22,294 bases of DNA from CAISIP01 sp038247175 (GCA_038247175.1 JBBRVD010000050.1:1-22294); one strand, 5' to 3'. Numbered from the stretch's first letter, positions 7,723 to 18,033 are shown. Translations and numbers: made by a program. Notes: a model not told the origin generated them from the letters alone.

Positions 7723-9326
7723 CGGCGTTGCTCGAGGTGCGGGGTCTGCGCGTAGCCTTTGGCGGTATCGACGTCGTCAAGGGTATCGACTTCTCCATCG
7801 CCAGCGGAGAGAAACTTGCATTGGTCGGGGAATCGGGCTCTGGCAAAACCGTTACCGCGCTGAGCCTACTCGGCCTGGCCACCAACGCCCATTGCCGTGG
7901 AACCGCCCGGTTCGCCGGGAATGCGGGCAGTGTCGATCTGCTGGGATTGCCAGAGCCGGATCTGCGCACGATCCGTGGGCGCGACATCGCCATGATCTTC
8001 CAAGAGCCGATGACCGCGCTCAACCCGCTGTTTCCGGTCGGGAACCAGATCGCCGAGGTGCTTCAGCTCAAGCAGGGCCTGGACAAGCACGCATGCGCGA
8101 AAGCGGTGGTCGACCTGCTGGCCAGCACCGGCATTCCTGAACCGGCGCGCCGGGCCCAGGCGCTTCCGCATCAGCTCTCGGGTGGTCAGCGGCAACGCGC
8201 CATGATCGCGATGGCACTGGCCTGCAAGCCCAAGCTGCTGTTGGCCGATGAGCCCACGACGGCCCTCGATGTCACGGTGCGAGCCCAGATTCTGGAACTG
8301 CTGGCCGATTTGCAGCGCGAATACGGCATGGCGGTGCTGATGATCACGCACGACCTGAACCTGGTTCGCAAGTTCGCCGACCGGCTGGCAGTGATGGAGA
8401 ACGGCATTTTGGTCGAACACGGCACAGTCCAGGCCGTGTTTGCCAGTCCGCAACATGCCTATACCCGCAAGTTGATCGATAGTCGGCCCAAGCGCGATGT
8501 CGCCGATCTTGGGCCCGAGGCGCCAACAGAGGGTCCGCCGCTGCTTCAAGCCAGTGACGTCTCGGTAACCTATCCGGTACCGATTCCCGGGCTGCGTGGC
8601 TGGTTTCGCAAAGGCGCATTCTTGGCGGTCAAGGGCGCAACGTTCACCATCACGCCGGGCCGAACACTGGGCGTGATCGGCGAGTCTGGCTCCGGCAAGT
8701 CCACACTGGCACTCGCGGCTCTGGGGCTGCAGCCGTACGGCGGCGATCTGCAGGTCAACGGGCAGCCGTGGGGGCGCGGCAAGTTGTCGGACAAGGCCTT
8801 GCGGCGCAGCGTGCAGGTGGTGTTCCAGGATCCTTTTTCGTCATTGTCGCCGCGCATGACGGTGGAGGAGATTGTCGGCGAGGGTTTGCTTGTGCACCAG
8901 TCTTCGATGTCCAGGGCCGAACGCCAGCAGCGGGTGCTGCGGGCACTGGCGGAGGTCGGACTGCAGGAACATCAGTTTCCCAATCTGCTGAGCCGCTATC
9001 CGCATGAGTTTTCCGGCGGGCAGCGCCAACGGCTGGCGGTGGCCCGCGCCCTGATCGTCGAGCCGACTCTTCTCGTGCTTGACGAGCCCACCAGTGCGCT
9101 GGACGTGACAATCCAGCAGCAGGTTTTGCGGCTTTTGCAGGGTCTGCAGCGCGAGCGTCAACTCAGCTATCTGCTGATCACCCATGACGTGGACGTGATC
9201 CGTGCCATGGCCCACGACGTGCTGGTCATGAAGGACGGCGAGATCGTCGAATCCGGCCCGGTGGCACAGGTGCTGGATGCTCCGCGCCATCCCTACACCC
9301 AGGCATTGGTGGCTTCGGTGACCTGA
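7719..9326 (+). CDS. yejF: Peptide ABC transporter ATPase YejF (two fused ATP-binding domains)
   Basis: ATP-hydrolysing subunit of YejABEF, 535 aa, with two ABC domains in one chain as in E. coli YejF (about 529 aa). Domain 1 has Walker A GESGSGKT (residues 37-44), signature LSGGQ (153-157) and Walker B LLLADEP (Asp177/Glu178). Domain 2 has Walker A GESGSGKS (321-328), signature FSGGQ (431-435) and Walker B LLVLDEP. Both domains carry the switch His (ITHD). All catalytic residues appear intact in both halves. The Opp/Dpp-type extension after domain 1 (HAYTRKLIDSRPKR) is present. The start overlaps the yejE stop by 4 nt. This is the last gene of the operon. Confidence 0.95.
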   Translation: MTALLEVRGLRVAFGGIDVVKGIDFSIASGEKLALVGESGSGKTVTALSLLGLATNAHCRGTARFAGNAGSVDLLGLPEPDLRTIRGRDIAMIFQEPMTALNPLFPVGNQIAEVLQLKQGLDKHACAKAVVDLLASTGIPEPARRAQALPHQLSGGQRQRAMIAMALACKPKLLLADEPTTALDVTVRAQILELLADLQREYGMAVLMITHDLNLVRKFADRLAVMENGILVEHGTVQAVFASPQHAYTRKLIDSRPKRDVADLGPEAPTEGPPLLQASDVSVTYPVPIPGLRGWFRKGAFLAVKGATFTITPGRTLGVIGESGSGKSTLALAALGLQPYGGDLQVNGQPWGRGKLSDKALRRSVQVVFQDPFSSLSPRMTVEEIVGEGLLVHQSSMSRAERQQRVLRALAEVGLQEHQFPNLLSRYPHEFSGGQRQRLAVARALIVEPTLLVLDEPTSALDVTIQQQVLRLLQGLQRERQLSYLLITHDVDVIRAMAHDVLVMKDGEIVESGPVAQVLDAPRHPYTQALVASVT

Positions 9327-9400
9327 TTCGTGCGCCAGCGGACCTGCCGCAGGCCCGATTTCGCGGTGCCGTGACCACGTATACAGGGGGTCCAGGGGTG

Positions 9401-9427
9401 GTAACACGCCATATTTTGCAGTAGAAT
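9401..9427 (+). promoter_or_regulatory. Putative promoter of the rimP-nusA-infB operon
   Basis: TAGAAT at 9422-9427 is a good -10 (5 of 6 to TATAAT). GTAACA at 9401-9406 matches 4 of 6 of TTGACA but with a 15-nt spacer; TGGTAA at 9399-9404 gives 17 nt with a weaker match. Predicted start is near 9434, just ahead of the hairpin at 9443-9474. No other convincing promoter is seen between yejF and rimP. Confidence 0.5.
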
Positions 9428-9442
9428 CCTTGCTTCACGACC

Positions 9443-9474
9443 AAACGGGCGGGTTTTCACCGCCCGTTTTTTTT
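9443..9474 (+). terminator. Strong rho-independent terminator in the rimP leader (possible attenuator)
   Basis: AAACGGGCGG (9443-9452) and CCGCCCGTTT (9460-9469) form a 10-bp perfect stem with loop GTTTTCA, followed by a run of eight T (9467-9474). It reads on the plus strand, 117 nt after the yejF stop and 48 nt before the rimP start. It can end yejF transcription. Because the likely rimP promoter lies upstream of it, it may also work as an attenuator on the nusA operon. Confidence 0.88.
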
Positions 9475-9522
9475 GGTCGGGCAGATTGTGTGCAGGGAAC
9501 ACGGACTGAGGATGTAGGTCGA

Positions 9523-10134
9523 ATGGCGTTGCAGCAGCTTGTCGAGCAGACAGTGATCGGGCTGGGTTACGAGCTGGTCGAGATCGAGCGGCTGGCAGGT
9601 GGTCTGTTGCGCATCACGATCGATTTGCCGTGGTCCCCAGATGATGCAGAGGCAGTCACCGGCCCGGCGCAGCCGCTGTTCATCACGGTCGAGGATTGCG
9701 AGAAGGTCACCCGCCAGCTGCAGTTTGCGCTGGAGGTCGATGGCGTTGAATACCAGCGACTCGAGGTGTCATCACCCGGTATCGACCGGCTGCTGCGCGG
9801 AGAGCGTGATCTGGAGCGTTTTCAGGGCTGCGAGGTCGACATCACGCTCAAGGCGGCTGTTGGAGCCGCGGCGCAGGGCCAGGTGAATGCGAATCGCAAG
9901 AAGTTTCGCGGCACGCTCGAACGGGTTGCGGCCGCAGAGGGCAGCCCGGCGGGTTGGCAGCTGGTCTGGAGGGATGCGCCCAAGGTCAAGCCGGGCCAGC
10001 GGGTGAGCAGGCATCGTGTACCGGCGCCGGTGCACGCGCTCGGCTTCGTACTCGACGAGGTGCGTGAGGCGCGCCTGGCGCCGCTGGTGAGTTTCAAGGG
10101 CCGTGGCGCTGCCACGGGTTCGGTCGAGGGGTGA
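9523..10134 (+). CDS. rimP: Ribosome maturation factor RimP
   Basis: RimP (DUF150) helps late maturation of the 30S subunit. The protein is 203 aa, longer than the roughly 150 aa of E. coli RimP. Typical segments are LGYELVEIE, LRITIDLP, VEDCEKVTRQL and YQRLEVSSPGIDRLLR (N-terminal domain), then a C-terminal SH3-like domain that ends EARLAPLVSFKGRG. The extra length lies in loops: one after ITIDLPW (acidic, SPDDAEAVTGPAQ), and a long stretch AAVGAAAQGQVNANRKKFRG to PGQRVSRHRVPAP inside the C-terminal domain. I recall a similar insert in Comamonadaceae RimP. The ATG at 9523 is chosen for GAGGA at 9508-9512 and because homologues start MALQQLVEQ; the open frame back to a TTG at 9430 crosses the terminator hairpin and is not coding. 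Confidence 0.94.
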   Translation: MALQQLVEQTVIGLGYELVEIERLAGGLLRITIDLPWSPDDAEAVTGPAQPLFITVEDCEKVTRQLQFALEVDGVEYQRLEVSSPGIDRLLRGERDLERFQGCEVDITLKAAVGAAAQGQVNANRKKFRGTLERVAAAEGSPAGWQLVWRDAPKVKPGQRVSRHRVPAPVHALGFVLDEVREARLAPLVSFKGRGAATGSVEG

Positions 10135-10143
10135 GCGGGGACG

Positions 10144-10163
10144 CTGCCGCACGGGTGCGGCGG
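10144..10163 (+). other. Hairpin in the rimP-nusA spacer
   Basis: GCCGCA (10146-10151) and TGCGGC (10156-10161) form a 6-bp stem with loop CGGG, extendable by a C-G pair beyond a G-T wobble. No T-run follows, so it is not a canonical terminator. It may adjust message stability or spacing between the two genes; that is speculation. Confidence 0.3.
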
Positions 10164-10227
10164 GTTCGGGGTTCGGCGCAAGTCGGCCAGTTGGCTCTGG
10201 TGTGGATTGAAACGGGAGTGGAGTGAC

Positions 10228-11724
10228 ATGAATCGCGAAATGTTGATGTTGGTTGAAGCCATCTCGCGCGAGAAAAGCGTCGAGCGTGACGTCGTGTTTG
10301 CGGCTGTCGAGGCTGCGTTGGCACAGGCAACCAAGAAGCTCTATTCGGGCGAAGTGGACATCCGCGTGGCAGTCGACCGGGACACCGGCGCCTACGAGAC
10401 GTTCCGTCGCTGGCACGTGGTTCCGAACGAAGCCGGGCTGCAACTGCCTGACCAGGAGATCCTGCATTTTGAAGCGCAGGAGCAGATTGCCGACGTCGAG
10501 GTCGATGAATACATCGAGGAGTCGGTGGATTCCTTGCCCATCGGCCGTATCGGCGCGATGGCAGCCAAGCAGGTCATCTTGCAGAAGATCCGCGACGCCG
10601 AGCGAGAAATGCTGCTCAACGACTTCATGTCGCGCGGCGAGAGGATCTTTGTCGGCACCGTCAAGCGGATGGACAAGGGTGACATCATTGTCGAGAGCGG
10701 CCGTGTCGAGGGTCGGTTGCGTCGCAGCGAGATGATTCCCAAGGAAAACCTGCGCACCGGTGACCGGGTGCGCGCCATGATCATGGAGGTCGATCTGACA
10801 TTGCGCGGCGCCCCCATCATCCTGTCGCGCTCGGCGCCGGAATTCATGATGGAATTGTTCCGCACCGAGGTGCCGGAGATCGAGCAGGGTCTGCTGGAGA
10901 TCAAGTCCTGTGCCCGGGATCCGGGTTCCCGCGCCAAGATTGCCGTGCTGTCGCATGACAAACGGGTAGACCCGATCGGGACCTGTGTTGGTGTGCGCGG
11001 CACCCGCGTCAACGGGGTCACGAACGAACTTGCCGGTGAACGCGTCGACATCGTGCTGTGGAGCGACGATCCGGCACAGTTTGTGATCGGTGCGCTGGCG
11101 CCGGCCAACGTGTCGTCGATCGTCGTGGACGAGGAGCGCCATGCGATGGACGTGGTCGTGGACGAGGAGAACCTGGCGATCGCGATCGGCCGCGGCGGGC
11201 AGAACGTGCGTCTGGCGTCCGAGTTGACCGGCTGGAAGATCAACATCATGGACGCAAACGAGTCGGCCCAGAAGCTGGCCGACGAGACTGATTCCGGGCG
11301 ACGCCTGTTCATGGAAAAGCTTGATGTGGATGAGGAAATTGCCGACATCCTGATCGCTGAAGGATTCACCAGTCTGGAGGAAGTGGCTTATGTGCCGCTG
11401 CAGGAAATGCTCGAGATCGAGAGCTTCGATGAAGACACGGTGCACGAACTGCGCACCCGCGCCAAGGACGCACTGTTGACGATGGAAATCGCCCACGAGG
11501 AAAATGTCGATGCGGTGTCGCAGGACCTGCGCGAACTCGAAGGCCTGACCACCGAGTTGATAGGCAAGTTGGCCGACAGCGGTGTTCACTCCCTGGATGA
11601 CCTGGCCGATCTGGCCGTCGATGAACTCACTGAAATCACCGGCCAGTCCGAGGACGAGGCCAAGGCAATGATCATGAAGGCGCGTGAACACTGGTTCATC
11701 GATGAAGCCGCCTCGCAAGAGTGA
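10228..11724 (+). CDS. nusA: Transcription termination/antitermination factor NusA
   Basis: NusA binds RNA polymerase and controls pausing, intrinsic termination and antitermination. The protein has 498 aa, near the E. coli size (495). Domains in order: N-terminal polymerase-binding domain (about 1-125), S1 (about 135-200; GERIFVGTVKRMDKGDIIVE), KH1 with GVRG (255-258), KH2 with GRGG (321-324), then two acidic C-terminal repeats (about 365-418 and 440-490), the form found in Beta- and Gammaproteobacteria. The ATG at 10228 is preferred over one 21 nt upstream: it has GGGAG (10214-10218) and GGAG (10220-10223) before it and begins MNREMLMLVEAI as homologues do. A 93-bp spacer separates it from rimP. 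Confidence 0.97.
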   Translation: MNREMLMLVEAISREKSVERDVVFAAVEAALAQATKKLYSGEVDIRVAVDRDTGAYETFRRWHVVPNEAGLQLPDQEILHFEAQEQIADVEVDEYIEESVDSLPIGRIGAMAAKQVILQKIRDAEREMLLNDFMSRGERIFVGTVKRMDKGDIIVESGRVEGRLRRSEMIPKENLRTGDRVRAMIMEVDLTLRGAPIILSRSAPEFMMELFRTEVPEIEQGLLEIKSCARDPGSRAKIAVLSHDKRVDPIGTCVGVRGTRVNGVTNELAGERVDIVLWSDDPAQFVIGALAPANVSSIVVDEERHAMDVVVDEENLAIAIGRGGQNVRLASELTGWKINIMDANESAQKLADETDSGRRLFMEKLDVDEEIADILIAEGFTSLEEVAYVPLQEMLEIESFDEDTVHELRTRAKDALLTMEIAHEENVDAVSQDLRELEGLTTELIGKLADSGVHSLDDLADLAVDELTEITGQSEDEAKAMIMKAREHWFIDEAASQE

Positions 11725-11804
11725 TGGTCATGCAACAACAGATTCAGTGATGGCTAACATTTGCCCGTAGCGCTTGTTATGCCGAATAAAAGGTAGCACA
11801 ACAT

Positions 11805-14660
11805 ATGTCCAGTACGACAGTCGCCGAGTTCGCCAGCGAACTCAAGAAATCCACCGCAACGCTGCTTGAGCAACTCAAGGCCGCCGGCGTGCCCAAGGCT
11901 CAAGCGACGGATCCCGTGACCGAGGCAGACAAGCACAGCCTGCTGAATTATCTGCATATCAGCCACGGCACGTCCATGGCCGAGCGCAAGAAGATCACCC
12001 TGGTCAAGAAGCAAACGACCGAAATCAAGCAAGCTGACGCTTCCGGCAAGGCGCGCACGATCCAGGTGGAAGTGCGCAAGAAGCGTACCTTCATCCGGCG
12101 CGACGAGGGTGTCGAGGCTGTGGTCGAAGTCCCGGTCGAAGCCTCGGCGGCGGTTGAGCCGACGAAACCGGTCGTCGACAACGCAGAACTGGCAAGGCGC
12201 GAGGAAGAGGCGCGCCGCCAGGCCGAACTGATTCGTCGCCAGGAGGAAGACCTGGCCGAGAAACGACGTCAGCGCGAGGAACAGGAAGCCAAGGCGCGTG
12301 CCGCTTCCGAGGCAGCGGCCGCGAATGCCGCCGCCGCCAGCCAGAAGGCGCTGGCCGAAGTGTCCGAAGGCACGCCGGATGACCGCGCGGCAGAAGAGGC
12401 CGCCGCCAAGACGGCGGAGAAGGCACGTGCCGACGCCAAGCAGAAAGCGGCAGCCCAGACCAAGGCGCGCGCCGACGAAGAGTCCGCGCGTGCCGCCGAT
12501 CTGAGTGAGCGCCGGCGCAAGGCCGAGGCCGAGGCCGCTGCCATTCGCGAGATGATGGCCACGCCCAAGACGGTGCAGGTGGCCAAGAAGCCGGAAGAGC
12601 CCAAGCCGGTTGTTGCCAAGGGAACCTTGCACAAGCCGGCCGTCGGCAGTGCCGTGGCGCGCGCCAAGCCCGGTGCCTCCACCAGTCCCGGCGCGGGTGC
12701 AGCACCGGGCGCTGGCAAGGAAGTCAAATCGGCCAAGCTCTCCAGCAGTTGGGCTGGCGATCCGTCCAAGAAAAAGGCGATCCCCACCCGTGGCGACACC
12801 GGTGGTGGCCGTGGCAACTGGCGCGGAGGCCCGCGTGGGCGCCGCGGCAGCCATGACCGTAGCCACGGCGATGACCGCATGCAATCGGCGCCGGTAGAGT
12901 TCCGGGTGCTCGAGGTCCATGTGCCCGAGACCATCACTGTGTCCGAACTGGCCCACAAGATGGCGATCAAGGCCTCCGAGGTGATCAAGCACCTGATGAA
13001 ACTGGGCCAGATGGTGACCATGAATCAACCACTGGATCAGGACACAGCGATGATCGTGGTCGAGGAGATGGGGCACACCGCCGTCGTTGCCGCACTGGAC
13101 GATCCGGAGGCCTTCACCGACGAGGAATCGGGGCAGACCGAAGGCGAGGCTTTGCCGCGCGCTCCGGTGGTCACCGTCATGGGTCACGTCGACCATGGCA
13201 AGACTTCCTTGCTCGACTACATCCGCACCGCCAAGGTGGCAGCGGGGGAGGCCGGCGGTATCACCCAGCACATCGGTGCTTACCATGTGCAGACGCCGCG
13301 CGGCATGATTTCGTTCCTGGACACGCCGGGACACGAGGCTTTCACTGCGATGCGTGCACGTGGCGCCAAGGCCACCGACATCGTGATCCTGGTGGTTGCA
13401 GCGGACGACGGAGTCATGCCGCAGACCCGAGAGGCCATCAAGCATGCCAAGGCCGCCAACGTGCCGTTGGTGGTGGCGATCAACAAGATCGACAAACCCG
13501 GTGCCAATCCGGAACGGGTCAAGAACGAGTTGGTGTCCGAAGAAGTCATTCCCGAGGAGCTGGGTGGAAATTCGCCGTTCGTGCCGGTGTCTGCCAAGAC
13601 GGGCGAGGGCATCGATGCGTTGCTCGAGCAGGTCCTCCTGCAGGCGGAGGTGCTCGAGCTCAAGGCGCCGGTCGAGGCCATGGCCAAGGGTCTGGTCATC
13701 GAGGCACGGCTGGACAAGGGCCGCGGCCCGGTGGCCACCGTGCTGGTTCAGTCCGGCACGTTGCAGGCCGGCGACATCGTGCTGGCCGGTTCGACCTACG
13801 GCAAGGTCCGCGCGATGCTCGATGAAAACGGCAAGGCGGTGAAGAGTGCCGGTCCTTCGATTCCGGTCGAGATCCAGGGCCTGACCGAGGTGCCGCAGGC
13901 TGGCGACGAGTTCATGGTGCTGCCGGACGAGCGCCGCGCCCGCGAGATCGCGACATACCGCGCGGGCCGTTTCCGCAACACCAAGCTCGCCAAGCAGCAA
14001 GCTGCCAAGCTGGAGAACATCTTCACCGACATGACGGCGGGCGAAGTCAAGACCGTGCCCATCATCGTCAAGGCGGATGTGCAGGGTTCGCAAGAGGCGC
14101 TGGCGCAAAGCCTGGTCAAGCTCTCGACCGACGAGATCAAGGTGCAAATGGTCTATGCCGCCGTCGGTGGCGTGACCGAATCCGACGTCAATCTGGCCAT
14201 TGCCTCCAAGGCGGTCATCATCGGCTTCAATACCCGGGCCGACGCCGGCGCGCGCAAGCTCGCCGAGGGTAACGGTGTCGACATCCGCTACTACAACATC
14301 ATCTACGATGCCGTTGATGATCTGAAGGCGGCGATGTCGGGCATGCTGACGCCGGACAAGAAGGAGGAAGTCATCGGTACCGCCGAGATCCGCCAGGTGT
14401 TCAAGGTCAGCAAGATCGGCTCGATTGCCGGCTGCATGGTCACCTCGGGTGTGGTTCGGCGCAATGCACGCCTGCGTCTGCTGCGCGACAACACGGTCAT
14501 CTTCACCGGCGAGCTCGATTCGCTCAAGCGCTTCAAGGACGACGCACGCGAGGTCAAGGAGAGCTTCGAGTGTGGCCTGAACATCAAGAACTACAACGAC
14601 ATCCAGGAGAACGACCAGCTGGAATTCTTCGAGATTCGCGAAGTGGCGCGTACCTTGTAA
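11805..14660 (+). CDS. infB: Translation initiation factor IF-2
   Basis: IF-2 is the GTPase that brings fMet-tRNA to the 30S P site and promotes subunit joining. The protein is 951 aa. It has an N-terminal IF2_N domain (about 1-55, TTVAEFASELKKSTATLLEQ), a long charged Ala/Glu/Lys/Arg linker likely to form helix or coiled coil (about 125-260), a Gly/Arg-rich stretch (GGGRGNWRGGPRGRRGS), a second IF2_N domain (about 372-425, ITVSELAHKMAIKASEVI), and then the GTPase. The G motifs are GHVDHGKT (460-467), DTPGH (506-510), NKID (560-563) and SAK (596-598). Domains II, III and the fMet-binding C2 follow, ending EFFEIREVARTL. The ribosome-binding site is AAAAGG (11788-11793). The 80-bp gap after nusA shows no convincing promoter. 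Confidence 0.97.
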   Translation: MSSTTVAEFASELKKSTATLLEQLKAAGVPKAQATDPVTEADKHSLLNYLHISHGTSMAERKKITLVKKQTTEIKQADASGKARTIQVEVRKKRTFIRRDEGVEAVVEVPVEASAAVEPTKPVVDNAELARREEEARRQAELIRRQEEDLAEKRRQREEQEAKARAASEAAAANAAAASQKALAEVSEGTPDDRAAEEAAAKTAEKARADAKQKAAAQTKARADEESARAADLSERRRKAEAEAAAIREMMATPKTVQVAKKPEEPKPVVAKGTLHKPAVGSAVARAKPGASTSPGAGAAPGAGKEVKSAKLSSSWAGDPSKKKAIPTRGDTGGGRGNWRGGPRGRRGSHDRSHGDDRMQSAPVEFRVLEVHVPETITVSELAHKMAIKASEVIKHLMKLGQMVTMNQPLDQDTAMIVVEEMGHTAVVAALDDPEAFTDEESGQTEGEALPRAPVVTVMGHVDHGKTSLLDYIRTAKVAAGEAGGITQHIGAYHVQTPRGMISFLDTPGHEAFTAMRARGAKATDIVILVVAADDGVMPQTREAIKHAKAANVPLVVAINKIDKPGANPERVKNELVSEEVIPEELGGNSPFVPVSAKTGEGIDALLEQVLLQAEVLELKAPVEAMAKGLVIEARLDKGRGPVATVLVQSGTLQAGDIVLAGSTYGKVRAMLDENGKAVKSAGPSIPVEIQGLTEVPQAGDEFMVLPDERRAREIATYRAGRFRNTKLAKQQAAKLENIFTDMTAGEVKTVPIIVKADVQGSQEALAQSLVKLSTDEIKVQMVYAAVGGVTESDVNLAIASKAVIIGFNTRADAGARKLAEGNGVDIRYYNIIYDAVDDLKAAMSGMLTPDKKEEVIGTAEIRQVFKVSKIGSIAGCMVTSGVVRRNARLRLLRDNTVIFTGELDSLKRFKDDAREVKESFECGLNIKNYNDIQENDQLEFFEIREVARTL

Positions 14661-14675
14661 CGCCATCCTGGTGCC

Positions 14676-15047
14676 GTGGTCCGCAAATCCGCAACCCCCA
14701 ACCGCGCCTTCAAGGTGGCCGATCAGATCCAGCGTGATCTGACGGAGCTGATCGCGCGCGAGTTGAAGGATCCGCGGGTGGGCATGGTCACCATCCAGGC
14801 GGTGGAGGTCACGCCCGACTATGCGCATGCCAAGGTATTCTTCAGCTTGTTGCAGGGTGACCCCGAGGAAACCCAGGTAGGCCTGAACCAGGCTGCCGGT
14901 TTCCTGCGCGCGGGCCTGTTCAAGCGCTTGCACATTCACACCGTGCCCACGCTGCATTTCTTGTTCGACCGCACCACTGAACGGGCCGCCGACATGAACG
15001 CACTCATCGCGCAGGCTGTCGCCTCGCGTTCCAAGAACGAGGACTGA
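14676..15047 (+). CDS. rbfA: 30S ribosome-binding factor RbfA
   Basis: RbfA is a small KH-like protein that binds immature 30S subunits and helps 16S rRNA 5'-end processing and cold adaptation. It has 123 aa. Family segments are RAFKVADQIQRDLTELIARELKDP, VTIQAVEVTPDYAHAKVFFS and the KRLHIHTVPTLHFLFDRTTE stretch near the end. The start is GTG at 14676, 15 nt after the infB stop, with no strong Shine-Dalgarno; the protein begins VRKSATPNRAFKV as expected, so translation is probably coupled to infB. Confidence 0.93.
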   Translation: MVRKSATPNRAFKVADQIQRDLTELIARELKDPRVGMVTIQAVEVTPDYAHAKVFFSLLQGDPEETQVGLNQAAGFLRAGLFKRLHIHTVPTLHFLFDRTTERAADMNALIAQAVASRSKNED

Positions 15048-15053
15048 ACAATC

Positions 15054-15103
15054 GGGGTCAGATTCCAATTGTCGTGATTGGGCGCTGGCCGGCAGAGCCA
15101 GCG
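15054..15103. repeat. REP-like element: GGGGTCAGATTCCAATT plus hairpin
   Basis: The rbfA-truB gap holds GGGGTCAGATTCCAATT (15054-15070), a motif I recall as a recurrent extragenic sequence near REP-associated tyrosine transposases in proteobacteria. It is followed by a perfect 7-bp stem CGCTGGC (15083-15089) and GCCAGCG (15097-15103) with loop CGGCAGA. Motif plus hairpin suggests a remnant or non-autonomous REP unit. The link to the transposase family is from memory; there is no transposase gene here. Confidence 0.45.
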
Positions 15104-15125
15104 TATGGGAAACAGATCAGACAAT

Positions 15126-16067
15126 ATGGAGCAGAAGCAGCGGGTGCAGCGTCGGGCCGTGCATGGCATGGTGCTGCTTGACAAGCCGCTGGGCCTGTCG
15201 AGCAATCAGGCGTTGCAAAAGGCCAAATGGCTGCTGCGCGCCGAGAAAGCCGGCCACACCGGCACACTCGATCCGCTGGCCAGCGGCGTGTTGCCGCTGT
15301 GTTTTGGTGCTGCGACCAAATTCAGCCAGTTGCACCTGGACGCCGACAAGACCTATGACGCTGTCGCGCTTCTTGGCATCACCACCAGCACTGGCGACGC
15401 CGAGGGTGCAAGAGTGTCGGAGCGGCCGGTCGTCGTCGATGCGCAAGCGGTGCAGAGGGTACAAGCCCAGTTCACCGGCCCGATTGTGCAGACACCACCG
15501 ATGCACAGTGCGCTGAAGAAGGATGGCAAACCGTTGTACGAATACGCCCGCGCCGGCATCGAGGTTGAGCGCGAACCGCGCAACGTGACCATCCACGCGC
15601 TGCAGCTGGTGCTGCACGAACAGGACGGCGTGGCGTCACTGCACATGCGGGTGCGCTGCAGCAAGGGCAGCTACATCCGCACGCTGGCGCAGGACATCGG
15701 AGAAGCGCTGGGATGCGGCGCCCACCTGAGTGGGTTGCGCCGTATCGAGACCGGCGGGTTCCTGTTGGACGATTGCGTCACGCTGGAGGCCCTCGAGCAG
15801 ATGTCCGAGTCCGATCGGCTGTTGCAAATGCGTCCGGTCGAGACGCTGCTGCGCGATCATGTGCCGGTCACGCTGTTGGCGCCTGATGCAGGGCGATTTC
15901 TCAGCGGCGTACGCCGCCGCGGCGCCTGGCTCGACAACCCGCGCGTGGCGGTGTTCGGCCAGTCACCCCATGCCTTGCTTGGCACCGCCCACGTGCGTGC
16001 CGGCGAATTGATACCTGACCGCCTGCTGAGTCCGCTTGAGATCGAGCAAACCCTGGCCGGCCACTGA
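15126..16067 (+). CDS. truB: tRNA pseudouridine-55 synthase
   Basis: TruB converts U55 of the T loop of most tRNAs to pseudouridine. With this start the protein has 313 aa. Motif II GHTGTLDPLASGVLP carries the catalytic Asp49 (E. coli Asp48). Other family segments are HGMVLLDKPLGLSSN, KTYDA, PPMHSALKKDGKPLYEYARAG and GSYIRTLAQDIGEALG, with a C-terminal PUA-like part. I chose ATG 15126 (MEQKQRVQRRAVHG), because homologues have only a short basic tail before VQRR-VHG. ATG 15105 is possible, but it starts at the foot of the REP-like hairpin. Neither has a strong Shine-Dalgarno. Directly followed by typA. Confidence 0.93.
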   Translation: MEQKQRVQRRAVHGMVLLDKPLGLSSNQALQKAKWLLRAEKAGHTGTLDPLASGVLPLCFGAATKFSQLHLDADKTYDAVALLGITTSTGDAEGARVSERPVVVDAQAVQRVQAQFTGPIVQTPPMHSALKKDGKPLYEYARAGIEVEREPRNVTIHALQLVLHEQDGVASLHMRVRCSKGSYIRTLAQDIGEALGCGAHLSGLRRIETGGFLLDDCVTLEALEQMSESDRLLQMRPVETLLRDHVPVTLLAPDAGRFLSGVRRRGAWLDNPRVAVFGQSPHALLGTAHVRAGELIPDRLLSPLEIEQTLAGH

Positions 16068-16097
16068 ATTTCCAGACTCGTTTTCCGAAAGACCACC

Positions 16098-17930
<1,833 letters not shown>

Positions 17931-17961
17931 TCGCCGGGCGAGTCCGGCTCATGCTGAAGCC

Positions 17962-17991
17962 GCGCCATGAGCGGCGCCATGAGCGGCGCCG
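17962..17991. repeat. 12-bp tandem repeat (about 2.5 copies) after typA
   Basis: GCGCCATGAGCG is repeated exactly at 17962-17973 and 17974-17985, then continues GCGCCG. It lies in the 103-bp gap between the convergent typA and smpB. A weak hairpin follows (GGGCTG 17999-18004 and CAGCCC 18014-18019). Neither has a T-run; no clear terminator is seen in the gap. Confidence 0.6.
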
Positions 17992-18033
17992 TCCGTGGGG
18001 GCTGACCAAGGCGCAGCCCATGAGGCTTGCAGA

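Noticed and set aside
9430..9522. TTG-initiated extension of rimP
   Set aside because: It would translate the terminator hairpin and T-run; homologues begin at MALQQ.
11754..15068. Very long open frame (about 1100 codons) antisense to infB and rbfA
   Set aside because: It mirrors the codon bias of GC-rich infB, has no recognisable domains and low-complexity His/Leu/Gly/Arg composition. infB is unambiguous on the other strand.
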